Source: Dinochytrium kinnereticum
Lineage: Eukaryota > Chytridiomycota > Chytridiomycetes > Chytridiales > Chytridiaceae
DNA length: 43,947 nucleotides
Reading direction: 5' to 3'
NCBI GenBank assembly: GCA_027604005.1
Contig: JADGJT010000046.1
Span: forward strand, 1-43,947
The notes under the pieces: generated by a model
What the model was told of the DNA's origin: nothing
Databases searched by the model: none
The model's input: the letters and a program-made list of their open reading frames with translations, nothing else
In this document: positions 12,473 to 23,112 of the stretch, one piece after another
How the letters are laid out: each line of letters opens with the position of its first letter
How positions within the stretch are numbered: the stretch's first letter is position 1
Translations under genes and position numbers: made by a program

Positions 12473-12520
12473 CACTAATGATTGTTGAGTTTTCCATTTC
12501 GATTTTTGGCTGATGCAATA
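12473..12520. promoter_or_regulatory. 48-bp head-to-head intergenic segment (putative bidirectional promoter)
   Basis: Only 48 bp separate the start codons of the malonyl-CoA synthetase gene (-) and the reverse-transcriptase-like gene (+). Both leaders must be tiny, overlap one another, or start inside the opposite gene. No TATA-like box was identified; the segment is T-rich on the plus strand. Assignment as a promoter rests on position alone. Confidence 0.45.
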
Positions 12521-13768
12521 ATGGACAGCGATGAGGAGCAGAGCCCCAGGATTGCCGAACTCCAGGGGAGGTTGAACAGGATCAGGGAGATTCAGAGACG
12601 CATTTCGTCAGGACAGCCGGCGACGGATGAGGAGACGGAGCTGTGTCGGTCTTCAGATCAGGTGCTGTCTGAGCTGAGGGCTTTGCTTTCTGTGGATGCT
12701 CCGGCCAACGATGAAGGGCAGAAGATGAAAGTAGATATGATCTCGTTTCCTGTTATTGGAGGAAACAAGAAGGAGCGATTGGTGTTGAGCCGGATATCAA
12801 AAGAGGTTGGTGGTGGGCTTTTTCCTTTCGTTGATTGTGGGTTCACCTTTTCACTTTACAGCATCCCATCCTTCTTGACTAGACCCTCTTTCTTGCATCT
12901 TGCTCACTAACGCTTTTCAAAGTTGGCCCCCCGCACGAGTCCAAGAAATGTGGAAAAAGATGAAGCTGTCCTCCGCCGCGAGAGCCAGTTGGAGGAATCA
13001 GGTTTCACTTCCAAGGAGCTTGAAAGAATAGCCACCTTTCTAACAGACGCCGAAAAGCAAGGGGTGATTGAGCCCTGCCCCGCCGACGACCAAGTATGGT
13101 CAGCAGGCATATACGTCGCAAAAGACCTCACAGGATCAGAAGGAATCTACTTTGATTTCTCTTCTCTAAGAGGCACCATTCCTGAATCCACCATGCCGAT
13201 CCCCCTCGAATCCTCCCTTGCCCCACTTCCCTCCCCCAACCACAAAACCACGGAGATACACTCGGAGCTTCGCTTGGCGACTTACGAGGCTGCTTGGCCC
13301 ATTCCATTGGCTCAGTCAGATAGACCGAAAACAGCGTTTCAACCTCCGTTCCCCTCATCATCGCCTTATGGGAAACGATACAGGTTCAAGGTCGCCCCGA
13401 CGGATATGCCAGGAACGAATGCGGCGATTCAGAATATTCTTGCGGAGGCGGTTTTTGATGGGTTGGTGGTGACTGTTTACCAGCCAGGAACCGACGTGAT
13501 CATTCCAAATGACGCCCCTAATAAGGATGGAAAGGGTGATCTGGTGACTGTTCGGCTGGATAGAATAGTGGTGCGTGGCGGAGAAAGCTTTGAGAACCAT
13601 ATTAGGTTGCTTTCAGAGGTTCTGAATCGGATCAAGGTCGCGGGATTGTGTCTGGCAAAAGATAAATGCAAGTTTGGGTGCCTTCCTGACGGGACATCTG
13701 CGAACTTGCCATTGGGGGAGAGGAGAGCGCTGGAGGCTCTTGTGAACTCTGCTGTGGCCGGGAGGTGA
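12521..13768 (+). CDS. Apparently domesticated, catalytically dead Ty3/gypsy-type reverse-transcriptase-like protein
   Basis: Two exons, 12521-12805 and 12923-13768, give 376 aa; the intron has a CTAAC branch site and an AAG acceptor. Residues 1-95 form a charged, coiled-coil-prone segment. From about residue 115 the sequence follows a Ty3/gypsy reverse transcriptase colinearly: a helix ending in QGVIEP, an IYVAKD strand, PIPL, PLAQSDRPKTAF, YGKRYRFKV, a helix matching NAPATFQ..., then a LDRIVV strand and ESFENHIRLLSEVL...AGLCL...KCKFG. The motif A aspartate position reads Arg (SELRLA) and the motif C YxDD reads RLDR, so polymerase activity is not expected. A stretch of about 25 residues is inserted just before motif C. 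No LTR, RNase H, integrase or gag lies nearby. The frame is intact. I read it as a host gene of retroelement origin; a decaying solitary remnant is the alternative. Confidence 0.75.
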
Positions 13769-13956
13769 TCTCGCGGCCATGCGACGAGAAATCAGCGCAG
13801 TGGACGGCTGTAGGCGATGCACTGAGAACAGAAGCGCAGCGAGAAACGGAGCCATGGCTGCAAGGCCATTAAATGGCCACAACATATCAACCAACCACAG
13901 TTATTTCAAGAATTCATACAAACCTGTCCCACTGATACTACGAAGTATCGGACTCG

Positions 13957-13962
13957 AATAAA
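13957..13962 (+). terminator. AATAAA poly(A) signal of the RT-like gene
   Basis: AATAAA lies 188 bp after the RT-like stop codon and ends 16 bp before the TBCD ATG. Cleavage 10-30 nt downstream would fall at or inside the TBCD start, so the two transcripts probably overlap. The call rests on the hexamer and its position. Confidence 0.5.
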
Positions 13963-13978
13963 AACAAAAGTTGCAGAA

Positions 13979-16900
13979 ATGACCGTCAAAGAGACCCATG
14001 CAGTAGACATTAGCGCTGCATGGCCTACTCCCGCCGACCATGAGGACGCCAACGAGACCACCTACTTTGTTGAAAGTGAAGAGTTCTTAACCCTCGAAAC
14101 AGCGCTCATCCAGAGCGTAGACACAGCCCTAACCTCGCTCATGGCACATGCAGCACTGGTGGCGTCCGCAACAGACCCAACCAAAGTGCCCCCAACTCCA
14201 AAGTTTAAAGTCCCAGAAGAAGAAGGGGATGAATCGTTTGATGAGAAGCAGAACCCTGCTACGAGGCTCAAGGCGATTTTAAACAAGTACAGAGAAATAC
14301 CTCACTTACTCGATCAGCATCTCGAGAAGATGGTCACCCCTGCTGTTGAGTACTTGAGAGGCACTATGGCTACTGTTGAGGAGATTCAACAGCCTGATTT
14401 AAAGAAGTTGAGTTGCAGGATTCTTCTTCCCATATACAGGCTTCTTTACCGTATTTGCAACGTACGAGGTGAAAAAACAGTTGGTAAGTTTCTCTCAACA
14501 CCGACACCGCGTCTTTCTTTGTTTAACCATCAACCTTGCTTTTCTTTCTCTATCACCGGAAAACAGTCCGCTTCTTGACCCACGAGGCAGCCGATTTAGA
14601 ACCAACCCTCCTCCACCTCGCAAGCATCCCTGACACCTTTAATTTGTGGTCAATACGATACATGATCCTGATATGGCTTTCGCTGATAGTGATGATTCCG
14701 TTCAATCTTTCAACAATTGATTCGACCCACGTGGATGGTGTAGATGAGGGACAGGGCATTGTTGTAAGGCTTGTGGACCTTTGTAAAGGCTACTTGGGAA
14801 AACCAGGGAAAGAGAGTGAGGCGGCAGCTATTTTGCTGGCAAGGTTGCTTACAAGGTTTGACATCTTTCCTCTGGTTTTTTTCTTTCTTCTTGGTTGCGC
14901 TGGAATTAGTTTCTCATGTTCGCATACAATAGAAAAGATACTGTTGACGTCCACCTACCTACATACGTTTCTTGGTGCTCCGCCAACCTCAATAATGACG
15001 ATACCGCAGTGGTCCTACAAGTTGCCATTCTTCACTCTCTCTGTCAGATTCACAAGTTGGGTCCTAGACAACTGTTGTTGCCCAACCTAGATTCGCTGCT
15101 TGGAATATGCACGAGAATGGTCATAGGAAAGACGGCAAAGAGTAACTCGTTGATCAGAAAGCTGATCACAAAGCTATGTCAGCGAGTAGGGTTGTGTTAT
15201 TTGAAGCCAAAGGTTGCCAAATGGAGATATCAAAGAGGTTTGTTGTCATTTTCATCCCTTCACTTTTTATGTGCCTTACTGGGGTTTTTTTTCAAGTCGT
15301 TGAATTTCCGCTTTGATTTTTACAATTCTTTTTCATTTTCCGTTACGGTAATTTCTATAGTTTTATCACGGGTCTGTTTTGATGGTCTTACCCCGTTATT
15401 TTTATAGGCAGCCGGTCCCTCTCAATGAACTTAAAGGTCTTGGGGACGAACATCTCCAACCCCCAACCTGCAGTACCGGTAACAGCCGCTGAGGAGGAAG
15501 ACGACGACCTTGTCCCCGCCGAAATTGAAGAAGTCGTCGAAACTCTCCTCCTCGGCCTCCGCGATAAAGTAACCCACAAATCCCATTCCCTCGCTTCTTC
15601 CTCACTATTACTCTTTTCCAATTGACATTCAAACGAAACCCTTTACAAAAAAATAACCAGGACACGATTGTTCGGTGGTCCGCCGCGAAAGGCATAGGCC
15701 GGATCGCCTCTCGTCTAACCGAAGAATTTGCCACTGAGGTCGTGAGATCGGTGATTGCCCTGTTCCACGAAGATGTAGTTGGGGCCGATGAGGTTGGAGG
15801 AGGTGGAGATAATGTCGATATTTCGGGTACTTCGGACCATACCTGGCATGGGGCTTGTCTGGCTGTTGCTGAGCTTGCTAGGAGGGGGTTAATCATGCCG
15901 ACTGTTTTTGGGGACGTGATGTATTGGAATTTCCTTGTAAGTTTTTTTCTCTTTTCATTTTTGGTTCAGGATTCCTTGCTTCTTGTGTCGGAGTCCTCGC
16001 TTTATATCGCTTTTCCGTGGCAAAAGTTTTTTTTTTTTGACCCACTCATTTTACTCTTCTCCCCACTTGTCGCTCTTCATCAAAACTCCATCCCCTACCA
16101 GTCTCTCCACTTTGACCTCCGCAAAGGCACCTACTCCGTCGGCTCCCAAGTCCGCGACGCAGCCTGTTATGTTTGCTGGTCCCTTGTTCGAGCATATGAC
16201 GCCAAAGTGCTCTTTCCCTACATCAACCAACTGGCCGGTCGCCTTGTGCTCATTGCGACGCTGGATCGAGAGGTGAATGTTCGGAGGGCTGCTGCTGCTG
16301 CTTTGCAGGAGTGTGTTGGGAGGTTGGGGAGTCGGATAGCGGAGGGAGAAGAGGGGGTTGCGGATGGGATTGAGTTAGTGACGATGGCGGATTATTTTTC
16401 AGTGGGGAATCGCGGGGGAGCGGGGGAGATTGCCGTTGAAATTGCTCGGTGAGTTGGGGCATGATTATTTTTTTTTAATTTTGTTTGTTATTTTTGTGAC
16501 TGTTTTTTAATATTCCTTTTGTATTTTCGGTTCTTTTTTTGTTTGCTTCGGATGCGGTTTAATTTTTTTAATTATTTAATTGTAATCCCATAATCTCCTC
16601 AACCCATATTCGCGCTCCCTAACACTTCCTTCCCCTGCCTTTGACCTTTCTCAGAAAGTTCCCTACGTACCGATCCCAGATCATTAAGCATGTTTCGACG
16701 GTCATGATTGTCCATTGGGATAAGGAGATGCGTGAGCTTGCGTCAAAGATTTTGGGAAAGTTGACGGTCGTTGATCCCCGGGATGTTGTTGGGAACTTTT
16801 TGGGGAAGTTGGTGAGAGTTTTGTTGAGGCTTTGCATTTTTTAGAAGCTTTTTTTATGTAGTTTTTTTTAAGGGGAAAGCGGGCGGGGGGGGGGGGATTT

Positions 16901-19900
16901 GTCTGCGGTTTTTTTTCTTTCATGATTTTTGAGGGAGGCGAAAGTGGGAGAGGGGTAGAAAGGAGGGGCAGTTATTCCTTTTCACTTTTTTCCTATTCCT
17001 TCTTGGAAATCCGTGGCACTGGCTCCCCCCATTATCTCGTAATCTCAAAAGTGCCACGAGTGTTTTGAGGACTTTTCTTCTGGCTATGTGTTTGTTTGTT
17101 TTTTACAATTAACCTTTGCGTATCTTACGTGTTGCGTGCAGGTTGACATGGCGACTTCCTCCGACCTCATTATCCGCCATGGCGCCATCTTATCCATTGC
17201 CGAGATCTTTCTGTCCCTTTCAAAACTCTCGCTGACGGATGAAAAACCTTGGTGGATCAACACCCTTCTCTCGACTCACATGATGGTGAGGCACCCATTC
17301 CCTTTTTTCCTTCTTTTTTTTTGTGTGTGATACGACTAACAGTTGGCCCCGCTCCAGAGCGTTGCAAAGTTGATCCAAACGTTTCCCACTCAGTACCTTG
17401 ACTCCTTTGGCAGCGATCAAACCCTGATCGCCCTCACCCACCTCATCCAATGTCTTTGCAAGGCCAACTTCCCTACCCACAACGAGCTGCCCCCCATTCC
17501 CTCAGAAACATCATCAACCTGGCAGACCCTCCTAAAGACCTGCCTGACTCGCCCCGAGGAGTCCATTCAGAACGCTGCGGCGGTGGCGTATGGAGGGTAC
17601 CTCTCCTACCTGTTCACTAAAATCTCTCTGGGGGTGTTAGGAGGCGATGTGGCGGAGGAGCTCAGAGTTGTGTGTCTGGGTGCTGGGAGGGGGATTCGGG
17701 GGTGGAATTTGGTGATGATGGAGGTGCCGGTTTTGGTTATGTGTGGGGTTGAGGGTGGGGTTGGGAAGGTTGTTGGGTGTTTGGGGGGTGTACTTTGTGG
17801 GGGTGGGGGAGGGAGGGATGCTGATGTTAGGAGGATTGCGGTTTTGGCGGTTGCGAGGATTGTTGGGGGAGTTGTGGAGGGGGGGTTTGGTGGGTATTAT
17901 TTTTTATTATTTTTGTTTTATGGTTTTGCTTTGGTTTGGTTTTCTTTTTATCTTTTCTTCCTTTTTTGGGGGAGGGTGTTTGGTGGGGGTGTTGCATGTT
18001 GGAGATCTTTGCTATCGTTGTTTTTTGCTTCTCACCAGCTTCTAACCACTTTCTGACCTATTCTTACACCTCCCTTACCACCTCATTTGACCTCCCGCAA
18101 AATTAGCCCCAACCCATCTCCCTCCCCTCCTTCTCCAAAAAATTCTCGACCAACTCCTGACCAGCGCGGAAGACTACAGCACGGACCAAAGAGGCGATGT
18201 TGGATCGTGGGTGCGTGAAGCTTGCTTCCGAGCCTGGACGCAGATCATACCCAGTCTTGTAAGGAACGGATGCGTTGAGATGGAGATGTGTGAGAGGGTT
18301 GTTGTGAAGCTTGTAAGGCATTGCGTTGAAAAGATTGATCGGGTTAGGGAGGCTGCTGGGGTTGCTTTGCGGGGGATTTGTGGCGAGAGGGATGGGGAGG
18401 GGTGGTTGATTTTAGGGCGGGGTGTTGACGGAGTTCGAGAGAGAGTTTTGAGGTGGGTTGGTGGTTTTTGTTTCTTTTAGGGTTTTGGTGTTGTGGTAGT
18501 GGTTGTTTTGGTCGCCTTTTGTTGCTGTTTTCTTTCGGAAGGAAGAGAGACTAAGCCAATGATCAACTTCCCCCACCCCCCCCTCATATCTCCTTCCATT
18601 CATTTCACTTATTCACTGACCATGCCGGTATCCTGGTACCTCTTCACTCGTCTTTTAAAAGGACATCGGACTGGATGAACCCACGAGTCAACTGGTTGAA
18701 CCCTGGTGAGGTGTACCCCCTCATGACACCCCTTCTCGAAAACGAGACGTTGCGGTCTAGCTTGCTTCTTGGACTTGTTGTCAGCGTGGGTGGGATTTCG
18801 GAGAGTCTGGTAAGTTTTCGAGACCCCTATACGCCGTTAAAATGAAGAAAAAGACAAGAGAGGGGTTCATAGAATAAGTCCCTGAGTAGTTCTGACCTTC
18901 ACCTCCTTCCCCTCCTCCCCTTCCCCCGTTCCCTTACAAAAAAAACAACAACAACCAAAATGCTCGAATGGCAGGTCCGGCAGTCGACCTCCAGCCTCGT
19001 CAGCTTCCTCAACGGCCTCCCCGTCGTCGCCACCACCTCTGCGCCGACCGTGACACTTCCAGAGGTGCTTGACAGCTTCTTAGGATTGTTTGAGGACGAG
19101 AACCTTCCGATGGGGAGGGAGACGCGGGAACGGGTTTCGTTGTCGTTATTGGAGGTTGCGGATGTGCTTGTTGGGTGTGGGGCTGTTTTGAGGGCTGTTG
19201 AGGGATGTGGGTGGGCTCGGGGCGGTGTTGGGGTGTTTGAGAGGTATGGTTTATGTATTAGTGATGAAATGATGCGAATTTCTACTGATTGCTGATTCAT
19301 GTGTATATTTCTCCTTTCTTTAGATGCAAGAAGGAGGTGTTTAAGAGCAAAGACGTGAAGAAGATTGTTAGCGCGATCAAAGTGTAAGAGGATTGAATAT
19401 ACCCAAACCTCCTCCCCTCCGCCGCTTCTCTTCCTAATACTGTGTTTTCTCGTTAATATCATCACCAATTTTTTTCTTTTTCTTTCTCATGCAGGTATGG
19501 CGGTCTGGCCACACTTCCTGGCGAGTCCGCGCGGACGGTGCGAGAGAGATCGTTGTCAGCTTGCGTGACTTACCTTGCTCATCCGTTTCCGAGGGTTCGG
19601 AGGGCGGCGTCTGAGACTGTTTATTTGATTGTATCGACGACGGAGCGAGAGGAGGGAGGTGGTGGGGAGGAGGAGGAGGAGAGGGTTGCTGAGGCGGAGG
19701 AGGTGTTGCTTTGTACGGATTGGTGAGTTTTTTTTTGTTTTTGTTTTTTTTTGTAGTTTTTTGTTGTTTTATTGAGTGAAAAGGCGCTAAGATTTTTTTT
19801 TTTCTCTTTATTTTCTTTTTATTTCATGTTGCTTATATTCTCTTTGTTTCGTGTCTTTGTTTCTCTTTTTCATGTGCAGGGATCTGCCAGTGGATCAGGT

Positions 19901-19976
19901 CAGGGGTGTTCGACAGCAGGTGGCGGATTTGCTTGGTGTGAAGCTTGCGATTGTGCCTGCAGGTGTCAAGAAGTGA
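13979..19976 (+). CDS. TBCD: Tubulin-folding cofactor D
   Basis: Fifteen exons: 13979-14483, 14567-14855, 14933-15237, 15408-15568, 15661-15936, 16102-16448, 16655-16811, 17142-17285, 17358-17889, 18107-18452, 18662-18809, 18975-19243, 19324-19383, 19495-19722, 19880-19976, giving 1287 aa (human about 1190). It is a HEAT/ARM-repeat protein of the tubulin chaperone pathway that captures beta-tubulin from cofactor A and, with cofactors E and C, builds the alpha/beta dimer. Diagnostic blocks include WRYQRG, DTIVRWSAAKGIGRIA, TWHGACLAVAELARRGL, VRDAACYVCWS, TMADYFSVGNR, DYSTDQRGDVGSWVREA, and LGLVVSVGG followed by VRQSTSSL. All junctions are GT-AG and the frame closes. Internal acidic runs (GGGGEEEEE) and Gly-rich stretches are lineage-specific. 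The coding strand swings from C-rich to G-rich within most exons. Confidence 0.95.
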
Positions 19977-21389
19977 GAGTGAGTGAGAGTAAGAGGATGG
20001 TGTTGTGAGAGTGAGTGAGAGTAATCAACCGAAAAAACAAAGAGATGTTTCAACTAAAACGAATAAAGGGAGAGGAAGAAGACTAAATGATGGTGACGGG
20101 TGATGTGAAGAACTTGACGACATAGATAAGCTACTGTTTATTTATTCTTTGAGGTGGAATATTAAGACGGGATCAAGGGAAAATGGATGTGAGACGGTGT
20201 GGGAAGTCAGTCAGATGGCAGAATGATACAAACAGCAGCCACATAAAGTTGTCCTCATTGCCCATGCTGTCAACCTTTGTTATCACAACGCAATCATTAG
20301 CCTTTGACTTGTGCTTTTATGCCCTACAGCAATTGTGGCATGGATGGTCTCTTCATCAGGGTGAGAGGAAGGGGATAATGGCAACCTGTCCTCCCGGAAC
20401 TTTTTCTGCATTAGACTGGACAACACCAGTGCGGCAAAAAGTTATTTTATTTTGACGCCTTGGGAGACTGGGGAAAGGTATTCACGAGAAAGCGGTACTA
20501 TAAGAGACTTATCCCAGCCCTCAACAAGCAAAAACATCATTTCATGTGTCTAAAAACCAAGTATCTTTAAATCCTAAAAAGATACCTTTCCCATCTGCAT
20601 TGTCTTCAGTATTTTCCTGAAGGTCCTGATGGTGTTTAAAGTTTTAGAGTTGTTTTAGTTTCCAGTCTTACCCCTCTGTTTTCCACTTGCTTCTCCTAAC
20701 TTCGTCCGTTCTTTACTGCTTTTTATTTATTACACCTCTTCCAACTTCTACCCGTTGGGAATGTTCTTGCGGCTCTTGGCCGTCCCGTCAAGCTGGGTGG
20801 GGAGAGCCCATGAACTGCGGCTCTGGAGGCAATGCGTATCGTTGCCCTAGGTGTGAGGTGCTATGGAGGCTGTGTATCCACCAACCGGTATCCGTCATAA
20901 GACCACTGCAGATATCCATGATTGCCTCACCAGATATATTCCCAGATACCCTTTCCTCAGCCTCATCTATAGCACGAGGGATGATGCAATTGCCATGTTG
21001 CCACCCATCATGTCGCCAGGACGCATCACCTTACACGTTATTTAAAACATCAGAGGACCTGAGAATCTCCAGGAAGGATGATGTGATTCTGTGGACACAA
21101 GTCGTCATGGGTATTGCAATGGATCAATCCTTCTTTCCTGGGAGAAAAAGAAAGAAAGAAGAAGAAAAGAAATGGGAAGCCAAGCGGAGATCAGACGACG
21201 ATGGGTGAAGGGTTTTTGTTTAGGTGAAAGTTGCCGTGCAGCTTTCGGAATGAAATTAGAACTGTCAGCTCCCAACCAAACCTGGTGACAAGGTCACGTT
21301 CGTACATTCATTCCACTCACAGGAATTCAACCAACCCTCGATTCCTCCCCCTGCAGCAACGAACAAACGACCTGCTCCCATTCAACGCA
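19977..21389. other. Intergenic region, no supported gene
   Basis: About 1.4 kb between TBCD and the BTB gene. The longest open frame (20687-21208) begins at TTG and its first in-frame ATG falls in the middle, after a Cys-rich piece (CSCG...NCGSGG...CPRC). There is no splice or homology support for it. It contains the TBCD poly(A) signal and presumably the BTB promoter. Nothing else was recognised. Confidence 0.5.
20062..20067 (+). terminator. AATAAA poly(A) signal of TBCD
   Basis: AATAAA 85 bp after the TBCD stop codon, in A-rich DNA. Called from the hexamer and its distance. Confidence 0.55.
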
Positions 21390-22481
21390 ATGGCCTCTTC
21401 ACCCTTCTCTGGCTCACCATCCTCTTCCTCGTTAACCAGCTCTTTCTTACCCTCTGCCTATTCAACTTCTCATTCACCCTCCTCCCCCTCCTTCTCCTCC
21501 TCTGCTGCTGCTGCTGCTGCTGCTGCTCCTGCTGATGCCCGCCTCATCCTCAACGTCGGAGGCATGCGCTTCGAGACACTGCACAGGTACTTATCTCTAC
21601 TCTGCTCTGCTTGCTTTTCTTTACTCACTCCCCATCCTCTTCTTTTCTGCCATTCAGTACTCTGAGATCAATCCCAGACTCGCTGCTCGGCGTCATGTTT
21701 GACGAGAGAAATGCTGCGCTCTGCAAGCCGGACGCTGCCGGCGCATTCTTTTTTGATCGCAACCCTTCCTGCTTTGCCGCAATCCTCGACGCTTACCGTG
21801 GTGGCGACATTGTGAGTACAAGATGCTGCTTTATTTCATTCAGAGTCTTTCATCATCTCTTTACATCTGTTGCTCACTCACCTACCTTGCATCTTCCCCT
21901 TCTCTTCACATGGAAATAATCAGATCTGTCCGCCAACCGTTGCTGAACAAACCTTCCAGCAAGAGCTCGACTTTTGGCAGATCCACCGGCAGGACCTCCC
22001 CTCCTCCCCAACCCCCTCAACCACCTCCACAACCCTCATCACCACCACCACCACCACCAACTCTCCCCTCCCACCCACCGACCTCAAGACACTCGAACGG
22101 ACTCTCATGATCATGGACATTGCTCAATCTATGAACCTTACAGACCTCACCTTCCTCGTCGACCTCGACGGCAACGTGGCCGGCATCAAGCAGAGCCTCT
22201 GCGTGGGTCTGGCGCAGAAGACGTGGTGGACAGAGATGGGGGCTATCGTTGCCGCGGGGCTGGCGGATCCGGGGAGGGTCGAGGTGTTCGAGAGGGCCTT
22301 GGCTGAGAGGCTGGGTCTTGTTGGTGATGGTGAGGGCGAGGGTGGTGGGAGGGTGCTGGTTGTCAGGGAAGTGAGGAAGACTTTGACATTGAGGGGGAGA
22401 CGAGGTGTTGCTGGAGGGGAGGCGGAGTTGGTGGATCCCACTTACCTGTCGCACTGGGAGTGTACACTGGTCATTCCCTGA
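21390..22481 (+). CDS. BTB/POZ protein of the potassium-channel T1 (KCTD) type
   Basis: Three exons, 21390-21586, 21658-21811 and 21924-22481, give 302 aa. Residues 1-50 are Ser/Pro/Ala-rich with an eight-Ala run. Residues 51 to about 137 form a BTB_2/T1 domain: LNVGGMRFET, the STLRSIPDSLLG helix, a FFFDRNPSCFAAILDAYRGG block, and a QELDFWQI end, as in Kv-channel T1 and KCTD proteins. A Pro/Thr/Ser linker and a C-terminal domain of about 130 residues of unknown type follow. No membrane helices are present, so it is not a channel. KCTD proteins oligomerise and often serve as Cul3 adaptors or signalling scaffolds; a Cul3 role here is inference. The C-terminal half of exon 3 switches abruptly from C-rich to G-rich. 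Confidence 0.88.
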
Positions 22482-22816
22482 AAACACTTTAATTATTTAT
22501 TCCCCTCATTCAATTCACTCTTTGACCTCCTCCTCCACGCGTTGTTTCCTGCCCCACAGCAGTTTCTTCACGCGCTGTTTTCTCCTCCTTAGTTACGTTG
22601 TCCATGATTTGCTAGCTGCCTATTCATAACCCCAACATACCTTTTTTTTTTCTTCCGTTTTCCTTCCTCATCCTCCTCCTCAACCAAGGAGTGACTGACT
22701 GACTGCCCTGGCACACGCAACGCATCTGCTGCTGCCATCCATCGTTTATCGTTGAAAAGAAAGAATAAGAATTCGCCCATCCTCCCTCAAGCCCATTCAC
22801 TTTATTCTTTCAAAGC

Positions 22817-22822
22817 AATAAA
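22817..22822 (+). terminator. AATAAA poly(A) signal candidate of the BTB gene
   Basis: First AATAAA downstream of the BTB stop codon (335 bp), overlapping a second AATAAA. A long 3' UTR is implied if it is used. Called on the hexamer alone. Confidence 0.35.
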
Positions 22823-23112
22823 TAAATATTCCCCATTATTGAATAAACACCCAAAGTGATGAAAAAACATTGAAGTTATTGCTGATTACCGTGTGTTGAT
22901 TCAAATATCCCGCAATATCCCTCGCAATGTCCCTGTCCCACCTCTGCAATATCCACGCATGGTATTGAAGAAATCAATCTTGATAATGAATTTCAACCAC
23001 CAGCGAATCACCCCTGCATCCCCCCACCACCACCACCGCCGTCCATCCCCACCAACCCACCTACCCCCTCACGCAACGTCCCTCAACACCCAACACACAC
23101 ACACACTCCACC

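Noticed and set aside
20687..21208. Open frame with a Cys-rich CSCG...NCGSGG...CPRC piece
   Set aside because: It starts at TTG, its only usable ATG lies after the first cysteines, the rest is Lys/Glu-rich low complexity, and no splice sites support a model. Kept as intergenic.
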